Shown: in pieces, positions 1-8,946 of the stretch
How the letters are laid out: every line of letters begins with the position of its first letter
Position numbering within the stretch: the first letter of the stretch is position 1
Assembly: GCF_006352475.1 (NCBI RefSeq)
Contig: NZ_VCMZ01000001.1
Location: 62,001-126,000 of the forward strand
Length of the DNA: 64,000 bases
Origin: Acinetobacter pullicarnis
GTDB taxonomy: Bacteria > Pseudomonadota > Gammaproteobacteria > Pseudomonadales > Moraxellaceae
Direction of reading: 5' to 3'
Notes under the pieces: model-generated
Databases searched by the model: none
What the model was told of the DNA's origin: nothing
The model's input: the letters and a program-made list of their open reading frames with translations, nothing else
Program-made: the position numbers and the translations under genes

Positions 1-32
1 AAACCCTTGTAGTACGTACAAGGGTTTTTTTT
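1..32 (+). terminator. Rho-independent terminator of an upstream gene
   Basis: An 11-bp perfect stem (AAACCCTTGTA pairing with TACAAGGGTTT) with a 5-nt loop is followed by a T run. It ends transcription of a gene to the left of the window, just before the first gene here. Confidence 0.85.
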
Positions 33-45
33 CGAGGTTTATCTC

Positions 46-1383
46 ATGTCATTGTTACGCCGTTGGTTTGATCCAATTCGATCGCGCTGGTTTTATCAAA
101 AGCCAAGTCGCCAAGCGGTGTTATCGACAGAGCATGGGCTGAGCATCTATCTACGTTTAGATGACGTTTATAGTTATCTTGCGGTGCAACAATTAATTCA
201 ACTCGATGATTTACTCAGTGAAGAATTAAAGCCATTGAAGGTTATGATTTCTGATGTCAGTGCTGAACCACCCAATGGGATGTGTCTAGAAGCATGGCAT
301 AACTACTGTTTAAACGATGCCAAAATACTGGCGAATCAGCATCGTTTTAGTTTTGATAATGAAAAACCCGAACAGCCAAGTCGAGAAGCTTTAGTACAAG
401 CAGAAACGATTTTGCGTCACACCCCATTAACCGGGCGAAATTTCCTCTATTTACTTGAAGATGTGTTTCATATGTTGTGGCAGCAACAATATGGAAAACT
501 GCGCACCCTCTACATGATGGCGCGTCAGCATCACCAGCCTAAAGCTTTTCCTGATCGTGTCTTTGTACACACCCCAGTACTGGCCAGTTTTTTTGAGTTT
601 GGTGGTCGCCAATACCAAGCCGTCGATGATTTATTACGTTTGGCCCGCCGTTTAAGACAGCAGAAATTATTAACTGGCGCACCTATTTTTCTGATTAATC
701 ATATTGAATGGCGTGAACATTTACTCAGTGATGCAGCGGAATTGGCTGAGATTCAGGGCATGCATCCTCAACTCGATTTATATATTGCGCTCGAAGATCC
801 GATTAGTTGGTTGTTGTTGGCATATATTAAAGAAGAGTTGGCCAGTTATTATAATATTCAACTTAATCTTTATTTACTGAGTTACTGCGGGCGTGACTTT
901 TTTGATTGGGGGCTTGCTTCACGCTTGTCTAAACGAACAGAGGTCGAATTTACACCATTCTGTCGACCCACTGCGGAAGCCACCTTAAATATGGCGCATT
1001 TATTTTATAGTGTGCCAGAAGAACAACGTATTGATGCGATGCATCAAATTTTAGAAGCGGTGTGGACCAAGGCCAAAGACCTCGCTTACCCACCACATTT
1101 TCAACAACTTCAACAGCAACTTGGCATTGATCAATTGGTTGAAATGGATATTGCAGCACGCTTACAGCAAAACGATGCGCTGTGCGCTGAGAAGCATCAA
1201 CCTAATCTGCCTGTATTAGAATTGCACATTGCAGAGCAACACTACGTATTTAATAGCCTATATCGTGTTTGGATGGTTGAAAGTATTTTAAGTAATGTGT
1301 TAGAACAAAAGTACAAAAGTGAAAATACTGTAGAACAAAATGATTCAGAAAAGTGTGACCGAAAGCAAGACCATACAGAGTAA
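46..1383 (+). CDS. tandem DsbA/HCCA-isomerase-like thioredoxin-fold protein
   Basis: A 445-residue protein starting at an ATG preceded by GAGG about 8 nt upstream. Two segments resemble the opening strand-helix of DsbA-like/2-hydroxychromene-2-carboxylate isomerase proteins: one near residues 33-68 (IYLRLDDVYSYLAVQQL) and one near 243-280 (LYIALEDPISWLLLAYI). The second half also has the family's helical end around residues 320-350 (RPTAEATLNMAHLF). I infer two fused thioredoxin-fold domains. Neither has a CxxC motif at the expected place, so a disulfide oxidoreductase role is unlikely; glutathione or coenzyme-A-ester isomerase-like chemistry or a non-catalytic role is possible. No signal peptide is seen, so it is probably cytoplasmic. 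The 3' end overlaps the following chorismate mutase gene by 44 bp, suggesting translational coupling. Exact function is unknown. Confidence 0.7.
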   Translation: MSLLRRWFDPIRSRWFYQKPSRQAVLSTEHGLSIYLRLDDVYSYLAVQQLIQLDDLLSEELKPLKVMISDVSAEPPNGMCLEAWHNYCLNDAKILANQHRFSFDNEKPEQPSREALVQAETILRHTPLTGRNFLYLLEDVFHMLWQQQYGKLRTLYMMARQHHQPKAFPDRVFVHTPVLASFFEFGGRQYQAVDDLLRLARRLRQQKLLTGAPIFLINHIEWREHLLSDAAELAEIQGMHPQLDLYIALEDPISWLLLAYIKEELASYYNIQLNLYLLSYCGRDFFDWGLASRLSKRTEVEFTPFCRPTAEATLNMAHLFYSVPEEQRIDAMHQILEAVWTKAKDLAYPPHFQQLQQQLGIDQLVEMDIAARLQQNDALCAEKHQPNLPVLELHIAEQHYVFNSLYRVWMVESILSNVLEQKYKSENTVEQNDSEKCDRKQDHTE

Positions 1384-1774
1384 TAGTAATCAGAAAAAAA
1401 CAGTGCAAAATAATTCAACTGAGCAGATTAAAACGGGAAGTCGTAAGACAGAAAGTAATCCACTCGCATCCGCTCAGGCTGGACCGCTGAGCCGAGAGAA
1501 ATGTGAATCACTTGAACAGGTGAGAACCCACATTGATCTGATCGATCAGCATCTGATTGAGTTAATCGCTACGCGGCAGTTCTATGTTGACCAAGCTGTA
1601 CCTTTTAAACGAACTGAGCAGGCCGTTCAGGCACCTGAACGTGTTGAAGCCGTATTGGCAAAGGTGCGCGAACAAGCCCAAGCACAGGGCGTCGATCCAG
1701 CCCTGATTGAAGCGTTATATAAAAGTATGATTGATCACTTTATTCAGCGTGAACTCAAAGAAATTCGACCGTAA
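1340..1774 (+). CDS. chorismate mutase (AroQ-type domain protein)
   Basis: A 144-residue protein. Residues about 55-140 look like an all-helical AroQ-class chorismate mutase domain: a first long helix (EQVRTHIDLIDQHLIELI) carrying the R-x(n)-ID-x-x-L pattern, then a lysine in VPFKR and a C-terminal helix ending in MIDHFIQRELKEI. The family converts chorismate to prephenate (phenylalanine/tyrosine branch); closely related proteins act as isochorismate-pyruvate lyases, so the reaction is not certain. The first 50 residues are polar, rich in N/S/K/T and probably disordered; no other ATG lies before the domain. The start overlaps the preceding gene in another frame, so the two are likely co-transcribed. 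Confidence 0.75.
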   Translation: MIQKSVTESKTIQSNSNQKKTVQNNSTEQIKTGSRKTESNPLASAQAGPLSREKCESLEQVRTHIDLIDQHLIELIATRQFYVDQAVPFKRTEQAVQAPERVEAVLAKVREQAQAQGVDPALIEALYKSMIDHFIQRELKEIRP

Positions 1775-1785
1775 TATTCAACCGA

Positions 1786-1814
1786 TCCAAGTATGGCGCA
1801 ATGTCATACTTGGA
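1786..1814. terminator. hairpin between convergent genes
   Basis: A 10-bp perfect stem (TCCAAGTATG with CATACTTGGA) lies between the chorismate mutase stop and the convergent MFS gene stop. There is no clear T run on either strand, so it is only a probable bidirectional terminator. Confidence 0.45.
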
Positions 1815-1826
1815 CATTGTTCTGCA

Positions 1827-2978
1827 TTACAAGCATTTCTTTTTTAACATCACACACATAATCAAGAGCAGTGCCACACTGACACTGCTAAAAATGAGGC
1901 TGAGATTGGGGAGCCATTTTAATGCTTCTAGCAACAGGCCAATCGCAATATAGTAAATAAAACCGAGTACAGCACCCGCAATGCCTTTGTAGTTGACGTA
2001 GTGAGAGAGGGCCTGTGCCAATAAAATTGGAATCGCCATCGAATAGGCCAACATGAGCAAAATCATTGGCACAAAGAAATAGGCACTGTTTGCCAATTTA
2101 AAACTCAAACCACTGGCGGCTAAACAAATCAACGCACTCATCAATAACAGCTGCTTGCTGTTGAGTTGAACCCATTTAAGCTGTGCGTGATTCAAGCAGT
2201 AGCGATTGAGCATGACACCAAGCAAGGCACCAATACTAAATAGAATACCGGTATAAGGCAGCCACGTGAGCGCCGTTGGATGTTGCGCGAATAGAAAGGG
2301 TGACTTTAGATAATAACTAAAAATCAGTAAATTATAGCCTGTAATTAATGCAGCATAGCCGATGACTTTACGGTCGCACAGCAGTTGTTTGACGACTTTA
2401 ACTATAGGTGGTGGCGTCGGTTTTTGGCTAAGGGTTTCGGTGCTTAGTACGGCTGTGACGATGCAGAGTAAGCCTGAACTGATGGCAAGAAAATAGAAGA
2501 CCGCAACATAGCCATGCCATTGAGTAAGTACACCACCAAGAAATAAACCAATACTGGGGCTGATGGCAATAAATACACCCACAATGGAAAAGATTGGAAT
2601 CATTTGAGCGGGGGAGAGTTGATCACGAAACATGGTCTGCGTGATCACTGAGCCGACTGCAATTGCAAAGCCTGTACAGCATCTGAGTAATAACAGGAGA
2701 TAAAAATTTTCAACATAGAGCATGGCACAGCTGGCCAAGCTATAGAGCATTAAACCGAGGAGGAGTACGGGTTTACGGCCAATATAATCACTCAGAATCC
2801 CCCACAGCAGTACCCCGAAAGCAAAGCCCACAAAATATAGGGAGAGGGTTTGTGCAATTGCATGGGGTGCGACGTTAAAAGCCTGGGCCAAACTGGGCAA
2901 GGCTGGGCTGTAAATGGTTTCCACGATTTGTGGCAGCATGATCAGAACAATCAGTAAGTAGAGTGTTGCTTTATTCAT
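1827..2978 (-). CDS. MFS multidrug exporter, Bcr/CflA type
   Basis: A 383-residue inner-membrane transporter with about twelve hydrophobic segments. The N-terminal part has the Bcr/CflA hallmark of TM1 (IYSPALPSLAQAF) and the MFS loop 2-3 motif A (LWGILSDYIGRKP); TM4 carries an arginine-rich start (LLRCCTGFAIAVG). The family exports drugs or small peptides/amino acids by proton antiport. I chose the ATG at 2978 (MNKATLYLL) over an upstream one at 3047 because the longer form would add an atypical N-terminus and consume the promoter space shared with the divergent AraC gene at 3066. That gene probably controls it. Substrate cannot be read from the sequence. Confidence 0.8.
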   Translation of the reverse strand: MNKATLYLLIVLIMLPQIVETIYSPALPSLAQAFNVAPHAIAQTLSLYFVGFAFGVLLWGILSDYIGRKPVLLLGLMLYSLASCAMLYVENFYLLLLLRCCTGFAIAVGSVITQTMFRDQLSPAQMIPIFSIVGVFIAISPSIGLFLGGVLTQWHGYVAVFYFLAISSGLLCIVTAVLSTETLSQKPTPPPIVKVVKQLLCDRKVIGYAALITGYNLLIFSYYLKSPFLFAQHPTALTWLPYTGILFSIGALLGVMLNRYCLNHAQLKWVQLNSKQLLLMSALICLAASGLSFKLANSAYFFVPMILLMLAYSMAIPILLAQALSHYVNYKGIAGAVLGFIYYIAIGLLLEALKWLPNLSLIFSSVSVALLLIMCVMLKKKCL

Positions 2979-3065
2979 TTTGTGCGCAAAAGCATGACTA
3001 TATAAAAAAAAGACTTGGGCTTTTATAATGATTGAGACAATAAACATCGAAAATAGGACAATCGT

Positions 3066-3830
3066 ATGGCATGGGTGGATGCTTCAATTGATTTTGATGC
3101 GGATTTGCTGCCTCAGCCGATTTTGGCAGTCAGTTCTGAGTTTCAGCAACATTGCTCCAGCCTACATCAACATCAAAAAGGTCAATTGCTATATATCACT
3201 GAAGGCTATGTTGAGGTGTATTTGGCAGCATCACGTGATTACTGTTTGCTTACTCCGCAATTTATGGTTTGGATTCCAGCTCAGATGTTGCACCAAATCC
3301 AGGTGAAACAGCGGATTCAATATCATTCGGTTTGGTTCGATCCGAGTGTTTATACACTGGCAATGCACAGTAAAATTTTCATGCCATCGGAGTTACTGCG
3401 TGCAGTTTTACAACGCATGATGTTGTTGCCTTTAGATACCAATTGGCAGCAAGGTTCAGCATTGCATTTGGGGCAGCTCTGTTTAGATGAAATCAACACG
3501 ATACAAGCAGCAGCTTTATCGCTGCAATGGCCTGAGCATCAAAAACTCCGTACGTTATTAGAGACATATGCATTGCCGCCTAGCCGCACTGAATTGGCCG
3601 ATGCACTGCATGTGAGTGAAAAAACCTTAACTCGCATCTTTAAAAAAGACACGCAAATGAGTTATCAGCAATGGCGACAAAATTATAAGTTGATACTAGC
3701 AATCAAGTTGTTGGCAGAAAAAAAACGTATTTCTGAAATAGCCGATTACTTAGAGTTTTCCAGTGATAGTGCTTTTATTTATTTTTTCAAACGGCTGACC
3801 GGAAAAAGCCCCACCCAGTATTTTGATTGA
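3066..3830 (+). CDS. AraC-family transcriptional regulator
   Basis: A 254-residue protein with an N-terminal cupin-like sensor (residues about 1-130, with the pattern H-x-H-x-K near HQHQKGQLLYITEGYVEV) and a C-terminal AraC-type double helix-turn-helix (about 165-254): LADALHVSEKTLTRIFK is the first recognition region and ISEIADYLEFSSDSAFIYFF followed by GKSPTQY the classic second. An AGGA sequence lies about 9 nt before the ATG. It is divergent from the Bcr/CflA-type exporter, so control of that exporter is the simplest role. The inducer is unknown. Confidence 0.85.
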   Translation: MAWVDASIDFDADLLPQPILAVSSEFQQHCSSLHQHQKGQLLYITEGYVEVYLAASRDYCLLTPQFMVWIPAQMLHQIQVKQRIQYHSVWFDPSVYTLAMHSKIFMPSELLRAVLQRMMLLPLDTNWQQGSALHLGQLCLDEINTIQAAALSLQWPEHQKLRTLLETYALPPSRTELADALHVSEKTLTRIFKKDTQMSYQQWRQNYKLILAIKLLAEKKRISEIADYLEFSSDSAFIYFFKRLTGKSPTQYFD

Positions 3831-4224
3831 GAAATTCACTTTTTTCTGTTTTGCAGCATGTCATCTTGTTCATTTCGGCAGTGGATTGGTCCAGCTAATA
3901 GGGCTGACTATAAACGATGATCTTATTTCACATCATGAGCTTATAAATAATCGGCAGCTTGAGCGAGGGTCAGAGAGGTAAGCGCCTAACCAAAGATTGG
4001 TGCATCTGAATGTATTACTGTAAACATATCGTGATGTATTCACAGGAATATCTCAAAAATCTTGATAAAACTAATAGCATATCAACGTTTTAAGAATTAA
4101 TAAGCTTGGCTTAACAGTATGAATAATGTTCAGTTTTCACTTACGCAGTTTTACATTAAAGAGCTGTGCATTTGGCTAAAAAGCTGTAATTTAGAATGTA
4201 TTTCAAACAAGCAGGAATATAGTA
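3831..4224. other. 394-bp intergenic region upstream of ohyA
   Basis: No gene, RNA gene or strong terminator hairpin is visible. The region is A/T-rich, especially after 4000, and must contain the oleate hydratase promoter; I could not pick -35/-10 boxes with confidence. Confidence 0.5.
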
Positions 4225-5994
4225 ATGTATTACAGCAATGGAAATTATGACGCTTTTGCACGACCAAGAAAGCCACACAACGTGGACCAAAAGTCGGCTT
4301 GGTTTGTAGGTTCAGGGCTCGCTTCACTCGCAGGCGCTGCATTTTTAATACGTGATGGGCAAATGGATGGTAAAAAAATTACCATTTTAGAAGAACAATC
4401 CATAGCCGGTGGCGCATTAGATGGTATAGACGAACCAGAAAAAGGTTTTATTATCCGTGGCGGTCGAGAAATGGAAAACCATTTCGAATGTTTATGGGAT
4501 TTATTTCGCTCTATCCCCTCAATAGAAATAGAAAATGCCAGTGTATTAGATGAATTTTACTGGCTGAATAAAGATGATCCGAACTCGTCCTTACAACGTG
4601 CCACAATAAACCAAGGACAAGATGCAAAAACTGGCACACTATTCACTTTAAATGAACACGCACAAAAAGATATTATTAAACTATTTCTCGCGACACGCGA
4701 AGAAATGGAAAATAAAAGAATTAACGATGTTATGAGCCAAGATTTTTTTGATAGTAATTTTTGGATGTATTGGCGCACCATGTTTGCCTTTGAAGAGTGG
4801 CATTCTGCTTTAGAAATGAAACTGTATTTACATCGCTTTATTCACCATATTGTTGGCTTACCCGATTTCTCTACACTTAAATTCACCAAATATAATCAGT
4901 ATGAATCTTTGGTTCTTCCATTGGTCAAATGGCTTACAGAACATGGTGTGAAGTTCCAATACGCAACCACAGTTAAAGATATTGATTTTGAAATTACGGA
5001 TGACGCTAAACGTGCAACCCATATCCATTGGATTGAAAATGGAAAAGAGGGTGGGGTTGCACTGACTGAAAATGATTTGGTTTTTGCCACCATTGGTTCA
5101 CTCACTGAAAATTCAGACTGTGGTGATCATCAGACTGCTGCAAAACTCAATACTGGTCCGGCACCTGCTTGGGACTTGTGGAAGAAAATTGCGGCCAAAG
5201 ACCCAGCCTTCGGCCATCCAGAAAAATTCTGTGCACATATCCCTGAAACCAAGTGGGAGTCTGCAACAGTTACAACTTTAGATCCGCGCATTCCTAAATA
5301 TATTCAAAAAATTACCAAGCGCGATCCATTTAGTGGCAAGGTGGTGACGGGTGGTATTGTCACTGCAAAAGATTCTTCTTGGTTAATGAGCTGGACCGTC
5401 AATCGTCAACCGCATTTCAAAAAGCAACCCAAAGATCAAATCGTGGTTTGGGTCTATGCACTGTTTGTTGAACGACCTGGTGATTTCATTAAAAAGCCAA
5501 TGCAAGATTGTACTGGTGAAGAAATTACCCAAGAGTGGCTCTATCACATGGGTGTTCCGGTTGCGGATATTCCTGAATTGGCGCGTACAGGGGCAAAAAC
5601 CGTTCCGGTGATGATGCCTTATGTCACCGCATTCTTTATGCCACGCCAAGCGGGTGATCGCCCAGATGTGGTGCCGCATGGTGCTAAAAACTTTGCCTTT
5701 ATTGGACAGTTTGCGGAATCTAAACAACGTGACTGTATTTTTACCACTGAGTATTCTGTGCGTACACCAATGGAAGCGGTTTATACCTTGCTAGATATTG
5801 AGCGTGGTGTTCCTGAAGTCTTTAATTCGACCTATGACATTCGTTGCCTGCTTGCTGCAACTGGACGTTTGCGTGACGGTAAAGAGATTGATGTACCGGG
5901 TCCTAAATTCTTGCGCAATTTGCTGTTCCGTAAATTGGACAATACGCAAATTGGTGCATTGCTCAAAGAATATCAAATTATTCCTGAGGATTAA
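4225..5994 (+). CDS. ohyA: oleate hydratase (MCRA family)
   Basis: A 589-residue FAD-dependent fatty acid double-bond hydratase of the myosin-cross-reactive antigen family. The N-terminus MYYSNGNYDAFARPRKP is the family signature start. A Rossmann FAD-binding stretch follows (VGSGLASLAGAAFLIRDG, about residues 28-45), then ILEEQSIAGGALDG, and the conserved RGGREMENHFECLWDLF that holds the catalytic glutamate of the family. The enzyme adds water across the 9-cis double bond of free oleate or linoleate, giving 10-hydroxy acids; in bacteria it detoxifies host or environmental unsaturated fatty acids. Length is normal. It appears to be monocistronic, with a bidirectional terminator straight after the stop. 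Confidence 0.95.
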   Translation: MYYSNGNYDAFARPRKPHNVDQKSAWFVGSGLASLAGAAFLIRDGQMDGKKITILEEQSIAGGALDGIDEPEKGFIIRGGREMENHFECLWDLFRSIPSIEIENASVLDEFYWLNKDDPNSSLQRATINQGQDAKTGTLFTLNEHAQKDIIKLFLATREEMENKRINDVMSQDFFDSNFWMYWRTMFAFEEWHSALEMKLYLHRFIHHIVGLPDFSTLKFTKYNQYESLVLPLVKWLTEHGVKFQYATTVKDIDFEITDDAKRATHIHWIENGKEGGVALTENDLVFATIGSLTENSDCGDHQTAAKLNTGPAPAWDLWKKIAAKDPAFGHPEKFCAHIPETKWESATVTTLDPRIPKYIQKITKRDPFSGKVVTGGIVTAKDSSWLMSWTVNRQPHFKKQPKDQIVVWVYALFVERPGDFIKKPMQDCTGEEITQEWLYHMGVPVADIPELARTGAKTVPVMMPYVTAFFMPRQAGDRPDVVPHGAKNFAFIGQFAESKQRDCIFTTEYSVRTPMEAVYTLLDIERGVPEVFNSTYDIRCLLAATGRLRDGKEIDVPGPKFLRNLLFRKLDNTQIGALLKEYQIIPED

Positions 5995-6028
5995 TTTGAC
6001 TAAAACGGTTATACCCAGAGGGATAAAA

Positions 6029-6053
6029 ATGAGCGCTTAGGCGCTCATTTTTT
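6029..6053. terminator. bidirectional terminator between ohyA and a LysR gene
   Basis: A perfect 8-bp stem (ATGAGCGC with GCGCTCAT, 4-nt loop) is flanked by T on the right and A on the left, so it can serve both convergent genes. The end of the LysR coding region touches it. Confidence 0.85.
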
Positions 6054-6987
6054 ATTCCGTATTCATCGGTATATAGCCAGAACTATGTTTGGCAAAATCT
6101 CGAATGCCCTCAACCAAAACCTGAATTAACTTTTCAACGACCAGCCTTTGTCCTTTGCGATCAGCGTAAACCAATTGCACCGTTCCAATATTTGATTGCC
6201 AGTCGGGAAAGAGGTGGATTAAGCGGCCAGATTTTAGATCGGCTTCAACAGTCAGATAGGGTAAATTTGCAACGCCTAAATCATCACAGACAGCATAATA
6301 AATACCAGCCAGATCATTTGAACGAATACGAGGATGTAACGTCAACTGGGTACTTTCAAAGCTTTTTATATTTTTGAGCTGCCAACGATATTGTGATTTT
6401 TTGGTGCCTAATACAATACTGGGGAGGTGTTCTAACTGCTGAAGTTGGTCTAATTGATTATTTTCTAAAAAAAAGGGACTCGCAACCAAGCAGTGCGTGG
6501 TTTTTACCAGATCTCGGACAATCAAACTGGAGTTTTCATTGTCATCAAACGTGGTGCGAATTGCGATATCAATATTATCGTGGATGATATCAACACGCCG
6601 GCTGGTAAGCTCCAACTCAAGTTCAACTTTCGGATGTTTTTTAAGAAAATCATTCAGTAATTTTCGAATTTGAAAACGCATCATCACTTCAGGGCAGCTA
6701 ATGCGTACCAAGCCTTGTGGCTCACTTTTTTGCTGAAATAAAATGTTATCTGCATTTTCTGCTTGAAGTACGATTTCTTCGCATTCTTGATAAAACGCCT
6801 CGCCTAAAGAGGTCACCTTAAAGTGCCGTGTAGAGCGCTGAATTAATTTGATCTGGAAGCGTTTTTCTAACTCGACAATCCGCCGACTGAGTTTAGATTT
6901 AGTGATATTACTTTGTGCACTTGCTTGGGAGAATCCCCCATATTTTACAACAAGATAAAAATAGTAATAATCATCGAAACTATACAC
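6052..6987 (-). CDS. LysR-family transcriptional regulator
   Basis: A 311-residue LTTR. The N-terminal winged HTH is clear (FYLVVKYGGFSQASAQSNI, then KLSRRIVELEKRFQIKLIQR and STRHFKVTSLGEAFYQ) and the effector domain follows (GLVRISCPEVMMRFQI). This type, with short HTH helix and LVRDLVKTTHCLVAS, is common among DHA/AaeR-like regulators. It is divergent from the YcaC-type hydrolase gene (170-bp A/T-rich gap containing several T-N11-A palindromic possibilities), which it probably controls with the downstream exporter. Confidence 0.88.
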   Translation of the reverse strand: MYSFDDYYYFYLVVKYGGFSQASAQSNITKSKLSRRIVELEKRFQIKLIQRSTRHFKVTSLGEAFYQECEEIVLQAENADNILFQQKSEPQGLVRISCPEVMMRFQIRKLLNDFLKKHPKVELELELTSRRVDIIHDNIDIAIRTTFDDNENSSLIVRDLVKTTHCLVASPFFLENNQLDQLQQLEHLPSIVLGTKKSQYRWQLKNIKSFESTQLTLHPRIRSNDLAGIYYAVCDDLGVANLPYLTVEADLKSGRLIHLFPDWQSNIGTVQLVYADRKGQRLVVEKLIQVLVEGIRDFAKHSSGYIPMNTE

Positions 6988-7157
6988 GTCTGTACCCCAC
7001 CTGCTGTATCTATCTCATTTTTATAAAATTATATATGTATTACTTTTACTTGTCCTGAAAATAGGAATATCTTGATTGGTTTTGACCCCTAATTATTTAA
7101 TATAAATCAATATATATTAATGGCTTATCTACTTAATTTAGTCATTGGAGATTCGAG

Positions 7158-7784
7158 ATGGGAAAACCTTATGTAAGATTAGATAAAGACAATGCTGCGG
7201 TACTTTTAGTCGATCATCAAACTGGTCTACTCTCTTTGGTACGTGATATGGATCCGGATAAATTTAAAAATAATGTACTGGCATTGGCAGCACTGGCGAA
7301 GTACTTTAATTTACCAACCATTTTGACCACAAGTTTTGAGCAAGGGCCGAATGGTCCATTAGTACCAGAACTTAAAACCTTTTTTCCAGATGTACCGTAT
7401 ATTGCGCGTCCAGGTCAAATTAATGCTTGGGATAATGAAGACTTTGTTAACGCGGTAAAAGCGACTGGGAAAAAACAACTGATTATCGCAGGAGTTGTGA
7501 CGGAGGTTTGTGTTGCTTTTCCAGCACTTTCAGCGATTTCAGATGATTTTGAGGTTTTTGTGATCACCGATACTTCAGGCACCTTCAATCCAATCACCCG
7601 TGATGCGGCATGGGATCGTATGAGTCAAGCAGGCGTACAGTTGATGACTTGGTTTGGCGCTGCATGTGAATTACACCGCGATTGGCGTAATGATGTTGAA
7701 GGGCTCGGGACTTTATTTTCCAACCATATTCCAGATTATCGTAATCTGATGAATAGCTATGCACAGCACAGCACGAAGGAATAA
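7158..7784 (+). CDS. isochorismatase-family hydrolase, YcaC-like
   Basis: A 208-residue cysteine hydrolase of the isochorismatase superfamily. The nucleophile-supporting aspartate is in LLVDHQTGL (about residues 18-26) and the catalytic cysteine in GVVTEVCVAFPAL (about 116-122). The stretch TTSFEQGPNGPLVPEL is typical of the YcaC subgroup, whose physiological substrate is not established. ATG is preceded by GGAG about 9 nt upstream. It lies between a divergent LysR gene and a TauE/SafE-type permease, possibly as one regulated unit, although a hairpin separates it from the permease. Confidence 0.85.
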   Translation: MGKPYVRLDKDNAAVLLVDHQTGLLSLVRDMDPDKFKNNVLALAALAKYFNLPTILTTSFEQGPNGPLVPELKTFFPDVPYIARPGQINAWDNEDFVNAVKATGKKQLIIAGVVTEVCVAFPALSAISDDFEVFVITDTSGTFNPITRDAAWDRMSQAGVQLMTWFGAACELHRDWRNDVEGLGTLFSNHIPDYRNLMNSYAQHSTKE

Positions 7785-7820
7785 TTTTAATTTCATTTTT
7801 AGTTTTAATTAACCTCTAAA

Positions 7821-7851
7821 AGCAGCCTCAAGTTTTGCTTGAGGCTGCTTC
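7821..7851 (+). terminator. strong hairpin after the YcaC-type gene
   Basis: A 12-bp perfect stem (AGCAGCCTCAAG with CTTGAGGCTGCT) and a TTTTG loop, with only two T residues after it. It probably attenuates or ends the hydrolase transcript before the permease gene. Confidence 0.6.
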
Positions 7852-7929
7852 CAAAATTCATGATGTTCCTTATCCCCGCAATTTTCTACCATGGCCTCCT
7901 GAATGTAGATGCATTGAACAGTAGAGAGC

Positions 7930-8676
7930 ATGGTGATGGCGGGATTTATAATTGGTGTATTTGCTCTGGCAGGCATGATTAAAGGCATGATTGGCCTCGG
8001 CTTACCTGCTATTTCGATGGGTTTGTTGACCATCGTGATGAGTCCATTTCAAGCGGCCAGTTTATTAATTGTTCCCTCACTGTTGACCAATTTTTGGCAG
8101 CTCTTTGCAGAAGGGCGTGTGATTCGACTGATCAAACGCTTTTGGAGTTTGATCTTAGGTATTGTGGTGGGGTCAATCTGGAGTATTTTTCCAACCCTAA
8201 GTGACACGCAATTTCCAAGCGAAGCGTTACTCGGAAGTATGTTGGCGCTCTACGGAATCTATGGTTTATTTGCCAAGAATCTCCCCAACTTAAGCCGACA
8301 TCAGCACTGGTTATCTCCATTGGTTGGTTATTTAGGTGGAGCATTAACCGTTTCTACGGGTGTTGTCTTAATCCCTGTTGTGCCGTATTTGCAGAGTTTG
8401 CAGTTGCAACGTGATGATCTGGTTCAGAGCTTGGGTTTAGCATTTACTGTTTCAAATGTATGTCTAGCTGCTTTTTTATATTTCAATCCAGTCGAGCATA
8501 TTCAATTTAGCTATCAAATGGTTTTGATGGGGTTGATTCCAGCACTGATCGGCATGTGGTTGGGCGCTAAAATTCGTTATCGTATTTCAGAAGTGAGATT
8601 TCGTCGACTATTTTTTATGGGACTAATCGCACTTGGCGGCTATATGTTGTTAAGGACAGTAGTGAAACTTATTTAA
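7930..8676 (+). CDS. TauE/SafE-family anion permease
   Basis: A 248-residue membrane protein with about eight hydrophobic segments. The first half contains GMIKGMIGLGLPAISMGLL (residues about 16-34), the typical glycine-rich repeat of the TauE/SafE family; a related glycine-rich motif recurs in the second half (LVGYLGGALTVSTGVVLIP). Family members export sulfite, sulfoacetate or other organic anions. The product of the upstream hydrolase could be its cargo, but this is inference from position only. ATG at 7930 is preceded by a weak GAGAG site; an in-frame ATG two codons later is an alternative. Confidence 0.82.
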   Translation: MVMAGFIIGVFALAGMIKGMIGLGLPAISMGLLTIVMSPFQAASLLIVPSLLTNFWQLFAEGRVIRLIKRFWSLILGIVVGSIWSIFPTLSDTQFPSEALLGSMLALYGIYGLFAKNLPNLSRHQHWLSPLVGYLGGALTVSTGVVLIPVVPYLQSLQLQRDDLVQSLGLAFTVSNVCLAAFLYFNPVEHIQFSYQMVLMGLIPALIGMWLGAKIRYRISEVRFRRLFFMGLIALGGYMLLRTVVKLI

Positions 8677-8716
8677 AACTAGGTTTCTGTTATTTAAAGA
8701 TATTTAGAATGAGAAT

Positions 8717-8743
8717 GGCTTATCTGGGGATAGGCTATTTTTA
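8717..8743 (+). terminator. weak terminator-like hairpin
   Basis: A 7-bp stem with one G-T pair (GCTTATC with GATAGGC, loop TGGG) followed by TATTTTT, 41 bp after the permease stop. Confidence 0.4.
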
Positions 8744-8946
8744 GTTAAGCATTGAATAAAAACATACGGTTAAAACTTATAGATGAATAGATAACCAAGA
8801 ACTAAGCATATCGGTTTGAAGAATAAATAGCGTAAATTGTTCGAGTTTGAGCGTTGAAATACTTTGGATTTTCAGTGCCTAAACCCTTTTTAAATCATGG
8901 GGATTTATAAGATTAAATGCTTGGCTAAGCATGAGAGAACATTAAA

